DNA of 64,000 nucleotides from Cynocephalus volans (lineage: Eukaryota; Chordata; Mammalia; Dermoptera; Cynocephalidae): assembly GCF_027409185.1 (NCBI RefSeq), contig NC_084462.1, forward strand, positions 25,147,577 to 25,211,576. The letters run 5' to 3'. Position numbers and translations under genes: made by a program. The notes beneath the pieces were generated by a model. It searched no databases. It saw only the letters and a list, made by a program, of their open reading frames with translations, and had not been told where the DNA came from. This document shows, piece after piece, positions 33,701 to 45,700 of the stretch; the first letter of the stretch is position 1, and every line of letters begins with the position of its first letter.

Positions 33701-36700
33701 CTATTCTATGCAAATGGGGAGCCTTTGCAGGATTTTAGCAGAGGAGTGACTTGATCTGACTAATTTGAAAAGGATCATCTGGTTTTTGTCTTGAGAATCC
33801 ACTGAAGGGAACGGGAAAAGGTAGATACAGACAGGCTGTTCAGGAGGCTTTTGCAACAACCCAGGTGATACTTTCTTCCTCTTTCCGTCCATGTCTGCTC
33901 CTAGCTTCTTTTCCACCATCTCCCTGTGCTCTTGGCTGGGCTTTTCTTTCTTCTCCTCCTTTTTCTCCCACAAAACATTCACCACCTCTCTCAATCTCTC
34001 GACATTTCCAGTCCTCACGAGGCAAGCATTGTCCGTCAAACTTAGAGGATCATGCTCCCTAATTTCCGAGTTTATACCTTTTTCTCTTTCCCTTCGTATT
34101 TCTCCATTCTCAATCCTTTCCTTCCTTCCACCTAATCATTTCCACATTTTCTCTTCATCTTTCCCTCACCCCACTCCAAACATGTCCACTCCAACTTCAT
34201 GCCCTCTTCCTCTGATCTTTCCTGCCTCCTGAGATTTGTCTTCTAGAAGGGCCTTAAGAAACCCACCCCCGCCATCTTCCTCTTCTTTTTCTCCCACTTC
34301 TCTTCTTCCATTTGTCTCCTTGCTTTCTCTTTCACCATTTTCCCATTTCCTTTCCTTCCCCGTCCGTGTTCCTTCCCAGTTGTTTCCCTTCTTCCCTCCC
34401 GCTTTCGCCCATCCCTCCCTTTCAGCCTCTCCCGAGCCCACCTGCCCTGCCCGGGTGAGCGCGCTTGCCAGGCAGCATCCAGCGGGAATCGGGCGTGAGC
34501 ACGCACGCGTGCGCGCTCCCGACGAGTCGGCGCCGGCTTACATCTTCTCCCTGGCTACCAGTTGCGTCACGGAGCGAGATCCAGGCTAATTGGCTGCCTG
34601 AGCTGGCGCCGGAGGAGGTGTGGGGTGGGGAGCTGCCTGCTAGTCGGTGTCAGATCGGCCCTCTCTCACCAGTATGTGTGAATCGGCTATGTCCGTGGGT
34701 TAGGAGAAGGAAGAGACTATGACTCTAGGGGACCTAAAGAGTCAGCACCCAAAGGACAAAGTTCTGGCTGCTGCCTCTGAGAGGGTGCCCGCGTTTCCTA
34801 TGGCAGCGCCCGCGTCCTCTCCCTGCCCAAGCACTTCTGGGAGGGTTCAAGGCCTCAGCCAGTTGTGACATGGGTGTAGCCCCCCTCAGCGCCTGATTCT
34901 AGGTCGCCGTTGGGGCTCCCCGGGGCCTGTTCCCACCTTCCCAGGGCCCTATCCCTGCTGCCATATTCCCCCAATAGTGGCCACCCCACCTTACTGGCCT
35001 TTTCCTTCGCAGGTGGCTACTACATGCTCCTGGACCCCAAGAATGCCAAAGAGAGCCAGAAAGCTGTCCTCCTGAGCCCCCTGAGCCAGTCTTCTGGCTG
35101 TCTGAGCCTTACCTTCCACTATACCCTCTGGGGCCAGTCTCCTGGTGCAGCTCTCCTCGTCTATGCTTCAGTCTTGGGTTAGAGTGGAGAATTCATGGGA
35201 TTTACACTGACCTGGGCACATCTGCCAGGGTTGGGCTGAAGGGGAAATGTGCGGTATCCCTCAGAGTCAGGGAAGTCTAGGGTTTGTGTGAGATTATTTC
35301 CTGAATTTGAAATGAGGACCAGGAGTGTACTGGATTTTGGAAAAATAGATAAAGGTGCCAGGAAAGTGAGAGAGAAGGATGTGATTGCAATTGGGGGGAT
35401 ATTCCCCAAGTATTCCCTCTGCCACTCATCCTTTCTGAGTATAGGTTTGAACTCATTTCCCAGTCCCCTTAAGCTCACTTCTCTCTCTGATTCCTTCCAT
35501 TGCAGGCAGCATCCGGAAACACAGTCTTTTCTCAGGACAACCTGGACCCAAATGGCAGCTTGCTTCTGTTAATTACACAGGACTGGGACAGATACAGGTA
35601 CAGAGGAGCAAGGGGCAGGTCCTCCCTGCACATGGTAGGCACCCCTGATGTTGAAATGAATTGAGAGTCTGGTCCCGAGGAGCAGGGGGCTTGGGTCCCT
35701 GAATGGAGTAAAGTCAGATTGGGGGCTGGAGGTTCGGGCCGTGTGCTCACTCCCAACCCTCTCTCCCTCTCTTTCCAGTTCACTGTGGTGGGTGTGTTTG
35801 GAAAGTCCCCGGAGCCAGCTGTGGCAGTGGATGCAATCAGCATCGCTCCCTGTGGGGGTGAGAGCTGGCCCTGGGAGGCCCGGATCTCTCTGAATTGGGG
35901 GTGGGATGAGGGAGGAATGGAGAGCAAATTTCTCAAGTCTCCTATTTGGATCCCCTAGAGAGCTTTCCTCAGTGTGACTTTGAAGATGATGCCCATCCCT
36001 TCTGTGACTGGCTCCAGACATCAGGGGATGGTGGATACTGGGCCCGGGGAAGTAAAACTATACCCATCCAGGGCAAAGGCTCCTCAGGAGATTCCCCTAA
36101 TGGAGGTGAGAAGATTAAGGACCCTTCTAACCCGTGAATCACTGAATCCCAGCTAGGGGGTTGGCTGGTGTGATGGATGAAAGAAGTTGTAGGTGGTAAA
36201 GATGAGTTTTTTACTGGGTAACTACCATGGGGCCAGAGCTGTGAAGATGACAGAGGCGAGTCAGTTGAGGATTCTAGTGGCTGTGGGATCACCAGAACTC
36301 CCAGAAAACCCAGCCATCTGACTTCATGGAGCCCAAGGCTTCAAAATCCACTCTCTCATTTTCAGTCAAGACATTTACGAGTGCAGCTAGCAATGGAATC
36401 TGGGTTGCTGGTTTGGTTTTCCCTTTCTTTCTGATCCTGCCTTCTTCAGTTAAAAGTTCAAAGTTAGCAGAAAGAATGGCTATGACGTGGGGAGTTTGGG
36501 TGCTTGCTCAGGTCCCCACTTGGAAAGCAAGGCGTTGCTAGAGCAGCCATAGGCCTGTCCTGTGCAGCTTTCTCGTCTTGACCGTTCCCTTCTGTTGCCC
36601 AGGAGCTCACTATATCTACCTTGAGGCTGGCAAGTTCTCCCAGGCGGGGCAGTCTGTTGGACTGGTGAGCCGGCCCTTCTGTGCCCCGGGTGACATCTGT

Positions 36701-39700
36701 GTGGAGTTTGCTTACCACATGTATGGCCTTGGAGAAGGCACCATGCTCAAGCTCCTGCTGGGGAGTCCTGCGGGTAGTACCCCGATTTCTTTCTGGGGCC
36801 GCATTGGGTCTCAGAGCCCTGACTGGATGAACACCTCTGTCACCATCCCATCGGGATATCAACAGCCCATGCAGGTGAGAGATGGAGAGAGTGGGCCCTG
36901 TATGTGTCTGTTTGGGACGTGGTGAGGGGAACATAATGCCGGGGACCCAGGAGCACAACAGGGCTGAGCAGGCGAAAAGCTAGAAAGGGAGCAGAGAGGA
37001 GAGGAACTTAGCGTTTCGAAGTGGGATAGGGGGCGGGGGCAGGGTTGGACTCTTGAGGCTCAAACAAGGTGATATTTTGGCAGAAGACAGACCCCATGCC
37101 CAGCAGAGCTTCTGAATTGCCAGAGATTCATTTTCCTTTTTCTCTTCTTTCTCCCTCGTTGCCTTCAGCTGATTTTTAAGGCCACCAGGGGTAGCAACGC
37201 TGCCTTTGTTGTTGCTCTGGGTTTCATCTTGGTCAATCACGGGACCTGTCGAGGTAAGATGAAACCCAAGCCCAGAAAGGGGGCCCTGCCTTGGGTTGAC
37301 CATCTCTTGGGCTTCTCTATATAAACAGCATACAACGCAGGCCCTCTCCTGTGCGCCTGAGCCCTCACACAGCTGGCTTTGTATTCCACATTCTGCCCTC
37401 CTTCACCTCTCTTGCACCTACCATCAGGATGCTTGCTTGAGTGAATGTGTCTTTGATGCCATGAATATCTGTGGCTGGATCTAGAACCCCTTACATAGGG
37501 ATCCTGAAGGCAGGACCCATATCCTATTCGTGTTCATGTTTCCTGTCCCTTGCACAATACTGGACATATATTAGCAGCAGTGTTTATTAAGCGAGGGAAG
37601 GTTGAGAGTTGGGAGCAGAAGGAGAGGTGTAAATAAATTACCCCTTTGAACTCACCCACTCCAGTTAGATGTGAGTAAAGAGGGTGGCAGTATGATTTCG
37701 ATTAAATTCCAGGGATTTTTTTTCTTTGCAGCCTCTGTGCCAATAGTGCTTCCTACCAAATCTCCAGTTCCCCCTTCTGAAACCACTGTCCTCACAGAAA
37801 AACCCATAGTCCCCACAGAAAAGCCCACCATGCCAACTGAAAAGCCCACAGTCTCCACTGAAAGGCCCACCATCCCCACTGAAAAACCCACCGTCCCCAC
37901 CGAAAAACCGTCCATCCCCACAGGAAAACCCACCATCCCCACCGAAAAACCCACCATCCCCACTGAAAAACCCACCATCCCCACTGAAAAACCCTCCGTC
38001 CCCACTGAAAAACCCACCGTCCCCACTGAAAAACCCTCCATCCCCACTGAAAAACCCTCCATCCCCACTGAAAAACCCTCCATCCCCACAGGAAAACTCA
38101 CCGTCCCCACCGAAAAACCCACCGTCCCCACTGAAAAACCCACCATCCCCACTGAAAAACCCACCGTCCCCACTGAAAAACCCTCCATCCCCACTGAAAA
38201 ACCCTCCATCCCCACAGGAAAACCCACCGTCCCCACCGAAAAACCCACCGTCCCCACCGAAAAACCCACCGTCCCCACTGAAAAACCCTCCATCCCCACT
38301 GAAAAACCCACCGTCCCCACTGAAAAACCCTCCATCCCCACAGGAAAACCCACCATCCCCACCGAAAAACCCACCGTCCCCACCGAAAAACCCACCGTCC
38401 CCACCAAAAAACCCACCGTCCCCACCGAAAAACCCACCGTCCCCACTGAAAAACCCACTGTCCCCACTGAAAAGCCCACTCCTACGACACCCCACCCCAG
38501 CCCTGCAGCAACAATCTTGGTGGTGCCCCCACATGCTCCAAGTGCCCCCACGACCAGCGCAGCTCTGGGCACCACATCAACCCTGAGACCTACTACAGGT
38601 ATGAGGTGGAGGGAGCGTTGGACGAAGAGCTGAGAGTAAGAGCCAGAGACTAGGAGAGAGAGAGTCAGGGAAAGGGAAGCTTCTAGTAAAAAACTGCAGC
38701 CTTAGAGGATAGATGAACCAGTCCCTGGTGACTTTAGGAGAATGATGAGGACTGCCTAGAGGGAAAGGGACAGCAGGGCGGGGGTCGAGGGGGATTGTTG
38801 GGAACTAGGATTTCTTTTTATTATTTTTTATTGAGATATAATTCATATACCGTAAAATTCACCCTTTTAAAGTGTACAATTCAGTGGATTTAGTACATTC
38901 ACAAGTTTGTACAACCACCACTAATACCAGACCTTTCCTCACCCTGAAAAGAAACCTTGTACCCATTAGCAGTCACTCCTCATTTCCCCTCCCCCCCAGC
39001 CCCTGACAACCACCAGTCTCCTTTCTCTATCCTTGGATTTGGCTGTTCTGGCCACTGCATATGAGTGGAATCATAATACATGGGGCTTTGTGTCTGGCTT
39101 CTTTCACGAGCATGTTTTCAGGGTTCATCTACGTATAGCCTGCATCTGGACCTCATTCTCATTATGGCTGAATAATAGGGGCCTACTTTTTAGAGAAGAA
39201 CTTGAGTTTGGGGATAGAGGGGAGACAGGAAGCCTCCCTGAGCAAAGCTGTGGAGTGACAGTGTGACGGAGGCTGTGTTTTCCCCTCAGTGAGCTGCCCT
39301 CCAGATGCTCACTATGAACCCTGCGCCTGCCCTGCTTCCTGCGAGAGCCCCAGGCCCAGCTGCGGGCTCCTCTGCAGGCCAGGCTGCGTCTGCAATCCTG
39401 GCTTTTTGTTTAGTAACAACCGCTGCATCAGTGCCTCTTCCTGCAGTTGCTTCTACAACAACAACTCCTATGTGGTAAGTGGTGAGACCGCCGGGATGCT
39501 CCGGCCCCCTGAGGGAGATTAATGGCAGAACACCTGGGTTTTGGCTCCACCTGCTCCCCGGGTGAGATGATCTTGGAACCATGGGATAGTCCCAAGGGAC
39601 CAGCTCAAAAGCAATGCTTACACCATGGTGGAGTCACTCTGCAGTGTGTGGTTTTTGACGATCCTTTGTTCATGCAGTAAATCTTTATTCAGCGCCTGCT

Positions 39701-42700
39701 GTGATGCTAGACTGTGCCAAAGAGGCAGTTACCCGTGGTCCTACGCCAAGCGCTCCTTCCAGTCTCAATATTTCTGTAATTACCTTCTTCCAAAGGAATT
39801 TACCAATCCCGATGGGTCAAAAAGAGAGGAATTACTGTCGTTGCTTTCCCTACTTGATGGTCTCCTACAGAGATTTGACAGAGTAGAGTCTAAAGGGGCG
39901 AAGGTTCTGGTCAGCGCTGTCCAATAGGCATAGCGTGTGAGCCGCACACGTCATTTTACATTTCTTAATAGCCACAAAAGGAAACAGGTTAAGTTCATTC
40001 CAATAATCTACTCAGTCCCAAATACTATCATTTCAATGTGTAATCAATAATTTTTTTTTTTTGGGGGGGGGGGTGGCTGGCCAATATGGGGATCCAAACC
40101 TTGGTGTTGTAACACTGTGCTCTAGCCAGCTGAGCTAACCGGCCAGCCCTCAACAAAGAATTGATAAGATAGTTTATACTTTTTTCTACTAAGATTTCAA
40201 AATCTAGTGTGTATTTTACACTTACTGCATATCTCAATTCAGTCTGGCCACGTTTCAAGAGTCTAGTAGCTGCATGTGGCTCGTGGCCACCGTGTTGGAC
40301 AGCGTGGGTCTAGCATCAGGTAGACCTGAGCTTGAACCCTGGCTCAGCACTCATTCCCTGGGTGACCGTGAGCAAGTTTCTTTACCTCTTTAAATCAGTT
40401 TCCATATCTATAAAGTGTGCACAATAAGACTTTCTACCTCATATAAAGTTGTTGTAAGGATGAAATTAGATCCTGATGTGTACTGATTACTTAGTAAATG
40501 TTCTTGCCATTAGCGTCAGAGCTCCTACTTGTCTCTTTGGAGACTACTTCCTCCCCCATCACCTTTAATCAGTCTCCTGGGTCTCCTGGAGTCAGCGTTA
40601 GGATTAGCTTTGGCTGCAGCCTGGGCAGAAAGATCTGTCTCACCCATCAGTATCAAGGGTCTCTACCCTCTGCCCTAGCAGGCATATGTGAACTTATTAT
40701 ATATCCATTTATGCATTCAACAAATGTTCATTTAGTACTTTCTGCTCTCCTGGAATTGGGGTCACCAAGAATTGGGCATGGTCTTTGCCTTCACAGTGCT
40801 CTCAGATTCAGGGGGGCACATTGGGTCTTGGTTTACTCTTTCAGTTGGCAAGTGTTTATTGAATGAGAGCTTTCTGTTGTGACACGTTGGGGCTAAGATG
40901 GTGAGTAAAGACAGACACAGTCCCTCACCTGACGTGCTTACAGTCCAACAATCACAAACATTAACATGAAAGTGCAACTGTGCTAAGTCCTCAGAAGGAA
41001 AGGTACCCAGAGCTCTGAGAGTGACCTGGTCATGAAGGTCTGGGAAGTTTTCCTGAGAAAGCCATCCTTGAGCTGAACTCTGCTGGTTGTGTAGGAAAGA
41101 TTTAGAAATGGGGAGAGAAGAGCATTCTGGGGTGAGAGACCAGCGTGTGCAAATGTCCTGTGGTAGCTGGGAGTATCAGGTAGGTGTTGGGGAGAGGAAG
41201 AGCAAGGACAAGGTTAGGTCTTCATGTGGGAGAGCATCCTGTCTCCTGGGCATGGTGGAGGAGAATGGGGAAGGGCCCCAAGAACTATGGCTTTGTGACC
41301 AGATCCCTTGCTCCCAGCCTGGGGCAGAGTGGTTCAGCCCCAACTGCACAGAACATTGCCGCTGCATGCCTGGCAGTAGGATCGAGTGCCAGATCTCTCA
41401 GTGCAAGACAAACACACTGTGCCAGCTGAAGAATGGCCAGTACGGATGCCATCCCTACGGTAAGATCCCCTCATGCTGTCCCCACCTGTCGGAGCGGGTG
41501 TCACTCCAGGATCCCAGTCCCTCCCTCGAGCAGAGGAGCTGGGGACATGGGAGAGCTGGGATGTGGGGCCCAGCCTGGCAGCACAGTTGAAGCAACTTTG
41601 CGTGTTCCCCCTTCTCCTCAGTAGGCGCTGCCACCTGCATGGTCTATGGAGACCCTCATTATGTCACCTTTGATGGGAGGCACTTAGGCTTCATGAGCAA
41701 ATGCACCTACATCTTGGCCCAGCCCTGTGGCAACTCAACAGGTAGGACCTTGCAGATGCCCACCATGGCCTGGGAGAGAAGGCTGAGGTCAGAGCTGCTG
41801 GGCTGGGGGCACAGTGGGCAGCAAGAGAGGACGGGGCAGCTCAGGGGGAAGAGGCAAAATTGGAGCAAAATCTCCTGTAAGGTAAGGGTTGAGACGTGTG
41901 TCCCAGAAATAGGACTTTCAGAAAATGCAGTTTAAGAGACTTCTCTTTATCAATTGCTTCCTTGGGCAACTGTTACTGAGGGCCCACCTGGCATAGTGGC
42001 AATCACCGTAAAAGGGACCAGGGATGGAGCGTGAACACCCGGGAGGACGTCCCAGTCCTCTGAGGGTAGACAGACACACAGCAGTTGCAGGCTGTTGTGG
42101 AAGAGGGCAGACAGTCAGGTCCTGCTCGGGTTTGGGTCCTCCTTCTGCTACTGAACCGCAGGGCTGCTGTGCCTGTGGCCCTTCATCCCCGCAGTGCCAG
42201 GCTCTGGGCACTGCCCACGGCGAGGGCACAGAAGTGCTTGTTGAATGAGCCCCAGGGCTTTTTCCTCTCCCCACCCAGCCCCATTCTTCAGGGTGACAGC
42301 CAAGAATGAGGAACGAGGACAGGAAGGCGTGTCCTGCCTGAGCAAAGTCTATGTGACCCTGCCTGAGACCACCATCACCCTGCTCAAAGGCAAACACACG
42401 CTGGTGAGCCCCATCCCCCACCCACCCCTGCCAGGGCCACCAGGCCTGGCTGTGCCTGCTCCCATGGGCTGCAGTGGCCTCATCCTGACCAGCTCCACCA
42501 GCCCCCGAATCCTCTCAGGGTCAGACTTAAACAAAACAATGATGGCAAAGCTCCAAACTGCTCTAGGTGGAGGAGGTTTTTAGGCTTTTGTGGAGGATGC
42601 TGTGCTGTCCAGCAAGGTGTGTGGGAGTCTACTGGGGTCCCCCTTGACCCTCACTTCTGTCTCTCTGTCTCCTTCCAGGTTGGGGGTCAGCGAGTCACCC

Positions 42701-45700
42701 TCCCAGCCATGCTTTCTAAAGGCATCTTCTTGGGTCCAGTTGGGAGATTTGTGGAGCTGCAGACTGTGTTTGGTTTGCGGGTGAGATGGGATGGCGACCG
42801 AGAGCTGTATGTGACTGTGTCCAGGTGAGGGAGTGTCCCAGCCAGGCAGCTGCTACTTCTCCCTGCTCAGCACCCCTCTCCCAAAACCCTTCCATCCCTT
42901 TCCCCTTCCATTCCAGACACCACTACTTGATCGTACCTCCCAATGGGTAGGAAGCACCCAGCTCAAGTGACAAGCCTCCCTTTGGATGGGGGGACAGGAG
43001 GAAATGGTTTTAGGGCAGCATGATAAATAACAGGATGTACACAAAATGCTTTGGGAATGTGCTAGAAGGAATCACTAATGGGCTCTTGGGGCTTTCGGAA
43101 GAGAAGTCACTTGATCCTATTCTTCAAGGAAGACAGAAAACCAGAGAAAGAGAGACTTTATGGAAACAGTGGACAGCACATGCAAGAATAAGCTGGAGAG
43201 TTTGGGGGCCAGCAAGGGGTTTGTTGTGGCTGGACAACAGGGTGGGGGCAGAAGGGGTAGAGGGGAACTGTACAGAGGGCTTGGGGTAAGGGTCTGTGGG
43301 GCCCTTGTGTCTGGCGCCTGGCGCCTGGCATGGAACCCTTGTTCTGAGTCCGCACCTCTCAGTCCTCCTCGGGCGTCGGGCCTCAGGGCCTCCAGCTCAC
43401 GGCCTTCTCTTCACTGGTCCCCGGATGATGGAGGCCCCTCCTCTCCATTAGCACTACCTCTTCTCTGGGTCCCACAGCACCTACTCGGGCACACTCTGTG
43501 GCTTCTGTGGAAACTATGATGGCAACAGTGACAATGACAACTTGAAGCCTGATGGTAACCCAGCAGGAGATGAGGAGGAGCTGGGGAACAGTTGGCAGAC
43601 AGCTGACGACGGGGATGAGGACAAGGAGTGAGTGAGGAATGCCCCGCCAGGGACCTGGGGTGTCCCCTTCCCCTTCTCAGCCCTCTTGCTCCTTCATCTT
43701 TTAAGACTGACTGGCATGGCCTCTTTTCTCCTCCACCCTGGAGGCTCCAGGCTTTTCTACCTCCTTCGGGGCTCAGTGTTCAAATGTCTCCCTCCAGGGG
43801 CTGCCAAGAGCTGCGAGCCTGCTCTTTCAGCCTCACTGATTGCTGGGTTAGGGGCCCTTGACCTTGAAGCAACAGGCTCTCAGTGCAGGCAGCTTGCTTA
43901 GCTTGGTCCTTAGGGAATGTGGGGGGTCTCTTCTAGGTGCCAGAAGAACCTGGTGAATCCCCCGTCGTGTGACGCAGCCTTGCAGAGCAGCATGTCGGGG
44001 CCAGAGTTCTGTGGGCGGCTCGTGGACTCCCGTGGACCATTTGAGTAGGAAGGAGGGCAGGCAGGGCCACTGGGGCTGCCAGGAACCTGGGGCCCTCCTA
44101 GGTGGAGGCCGGGAGGTGCTGCCCTCTATTGCCTTTGCCTCGGCCTCTCTCTGCAGGGCGTGTCTGCTCCACCTGAAGGCCACTCCCTACTTTGACAACT
44201 GCGTGTTCGACATGTGCAACTTCCAGGGGATGCAGCCGATGCTGTGTGCCCAGATGTCGGCTATGACCATGCGCTGCCAGGATGCCGGCCATGCTGTGAA
44301 GCCCTGGCGGGGGCACCAGTTCTGCCGTGAGTTGTGCCCAGGAACAGGGCAGAGGACCCTTCCTTCAGATGCAGACAAGAGCGTTGGCACAGGCTCGGGG
44401 TGCAGCTGGTTGAACCCCTCACTTCCACACTGGGACAGGGAAATGTGTAGTGTTGGAGACATCCACTGAGACAATCACATAGTCACTGCACACTCAGAAA
44501 AGCTGCTTAGCTGCCTGAGGCTGTGTTTAGGGCATGCCCAGGGCCCTTTCCTGGTGCTGTTGCTGTAGTTCCCTGGGGAGGGAGTAGTCAAGACAGCAGA
44601 CCTGGCTCCAGACCCGCTGTCAACTCCAGACCCATTGTCTTCCTGACGCAAGAGGCACCCTCACTCTTCACTCTGCAGCGGCACTACTCGTGAGCCAGTC
44701 TGCTCCCGGGGCAGGTCCACAGTAGCGTCTGAGCAAAAGGCTCTCAGCGCAGGCAGCTTGCTTAGCTTGCAGGAAGCCGGCCCCTCGGCCCAGCTTCTCA
44801 CAGCCGCTCTCCCCTAAGATCAGTCAGCAGCCTCCAGCTGGGGGCCCTCTGAGCACATTCTTCCCTTTTCTCCCCCTTGTCTGGTTTCGCCACCAGCTCT
44901 GGCCTGCCCGCCCAACAGCAAGTACTCCCTGTGCTCCAAGCCATGCCCTGACACCTGCCATTCAGGATTCTCTGGTATGTACTGCCCAGACCAGTGTGTG
45001 GAGGCCTGCGAGTGCAACCCGGGCTTCGTCCTCAGTGGCCTCGAGTGTGTCCCCCGATCCCAGTGTGGGTGCATCGACCCCACAGGGAGGTACTTCAAGG
45101 TGAGCAGCTGGGGGGCTGATGGGAGGCAGGGGCTCTCTCAGCCCTGCAGCCAGATCCGATTTGTTCCCTGTGTGATCTTGCAGAAGCTCTTCTCAGAAAA
45201 GCCCTGGATGAAGGCAGGAGAAAGTGTGTGGTGGGGGAGGGGAGGACAGGGGATTTAGGGCTGGGATTAGGAAAATTTGGGCCCTGATCTAATTTTCATT
45301 TCTCTTTCTTCAGCTCTGGTGCTTTTTGTACAGACTGGGATGGAATCCTAGCACAGTTGTTTCCCCACTGCCTTGCAGAGCTCAGACCCTGAGTTCCATC
45401 CCCTCCCATCTTCCCTGCTGCCCCCTCTGCCATCACTGCACTGAGTCATTTTGCCCAGATTTTCTATTCTCCAAAGCCTGGAGCATTTCTGTACCTTACC
45501 TGCACTCTTTCCAAACACTGTCTTCTCCCAACTAGGGTCCCTCTCTCTGCTGAAGGACCCCGGCCCTACCTGTGCCCCTGTTTTTAGTCCTCTCAGAGGC
45601 AGCATTAGGAGGCAGACCCTTGTCCGGGGCACTCCTTTCTTCTTTGTCCAGCCCTCACCCAAGACCTGGGAAAGGCACTACTGTCCAACAAAGACCTCCA

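Noticed and set aside
37652-38575. Long minus-strand open frames (307 and 289 codons, Gly/Val/Phe-rich) opposite ZAN exon 13.
   Set aside because: A 21-bp in-phase repeat without stops in any of several frames makes all of them open; there are no promoter or splice signals or known family. They are shadows of the coding strand.
37732-38598. CRISPR-like array because of the regular repeats.
   Set aside because: There are no unique spacers; the 21-bp units are contiguous codons of a mucin-like protein in a mammal.
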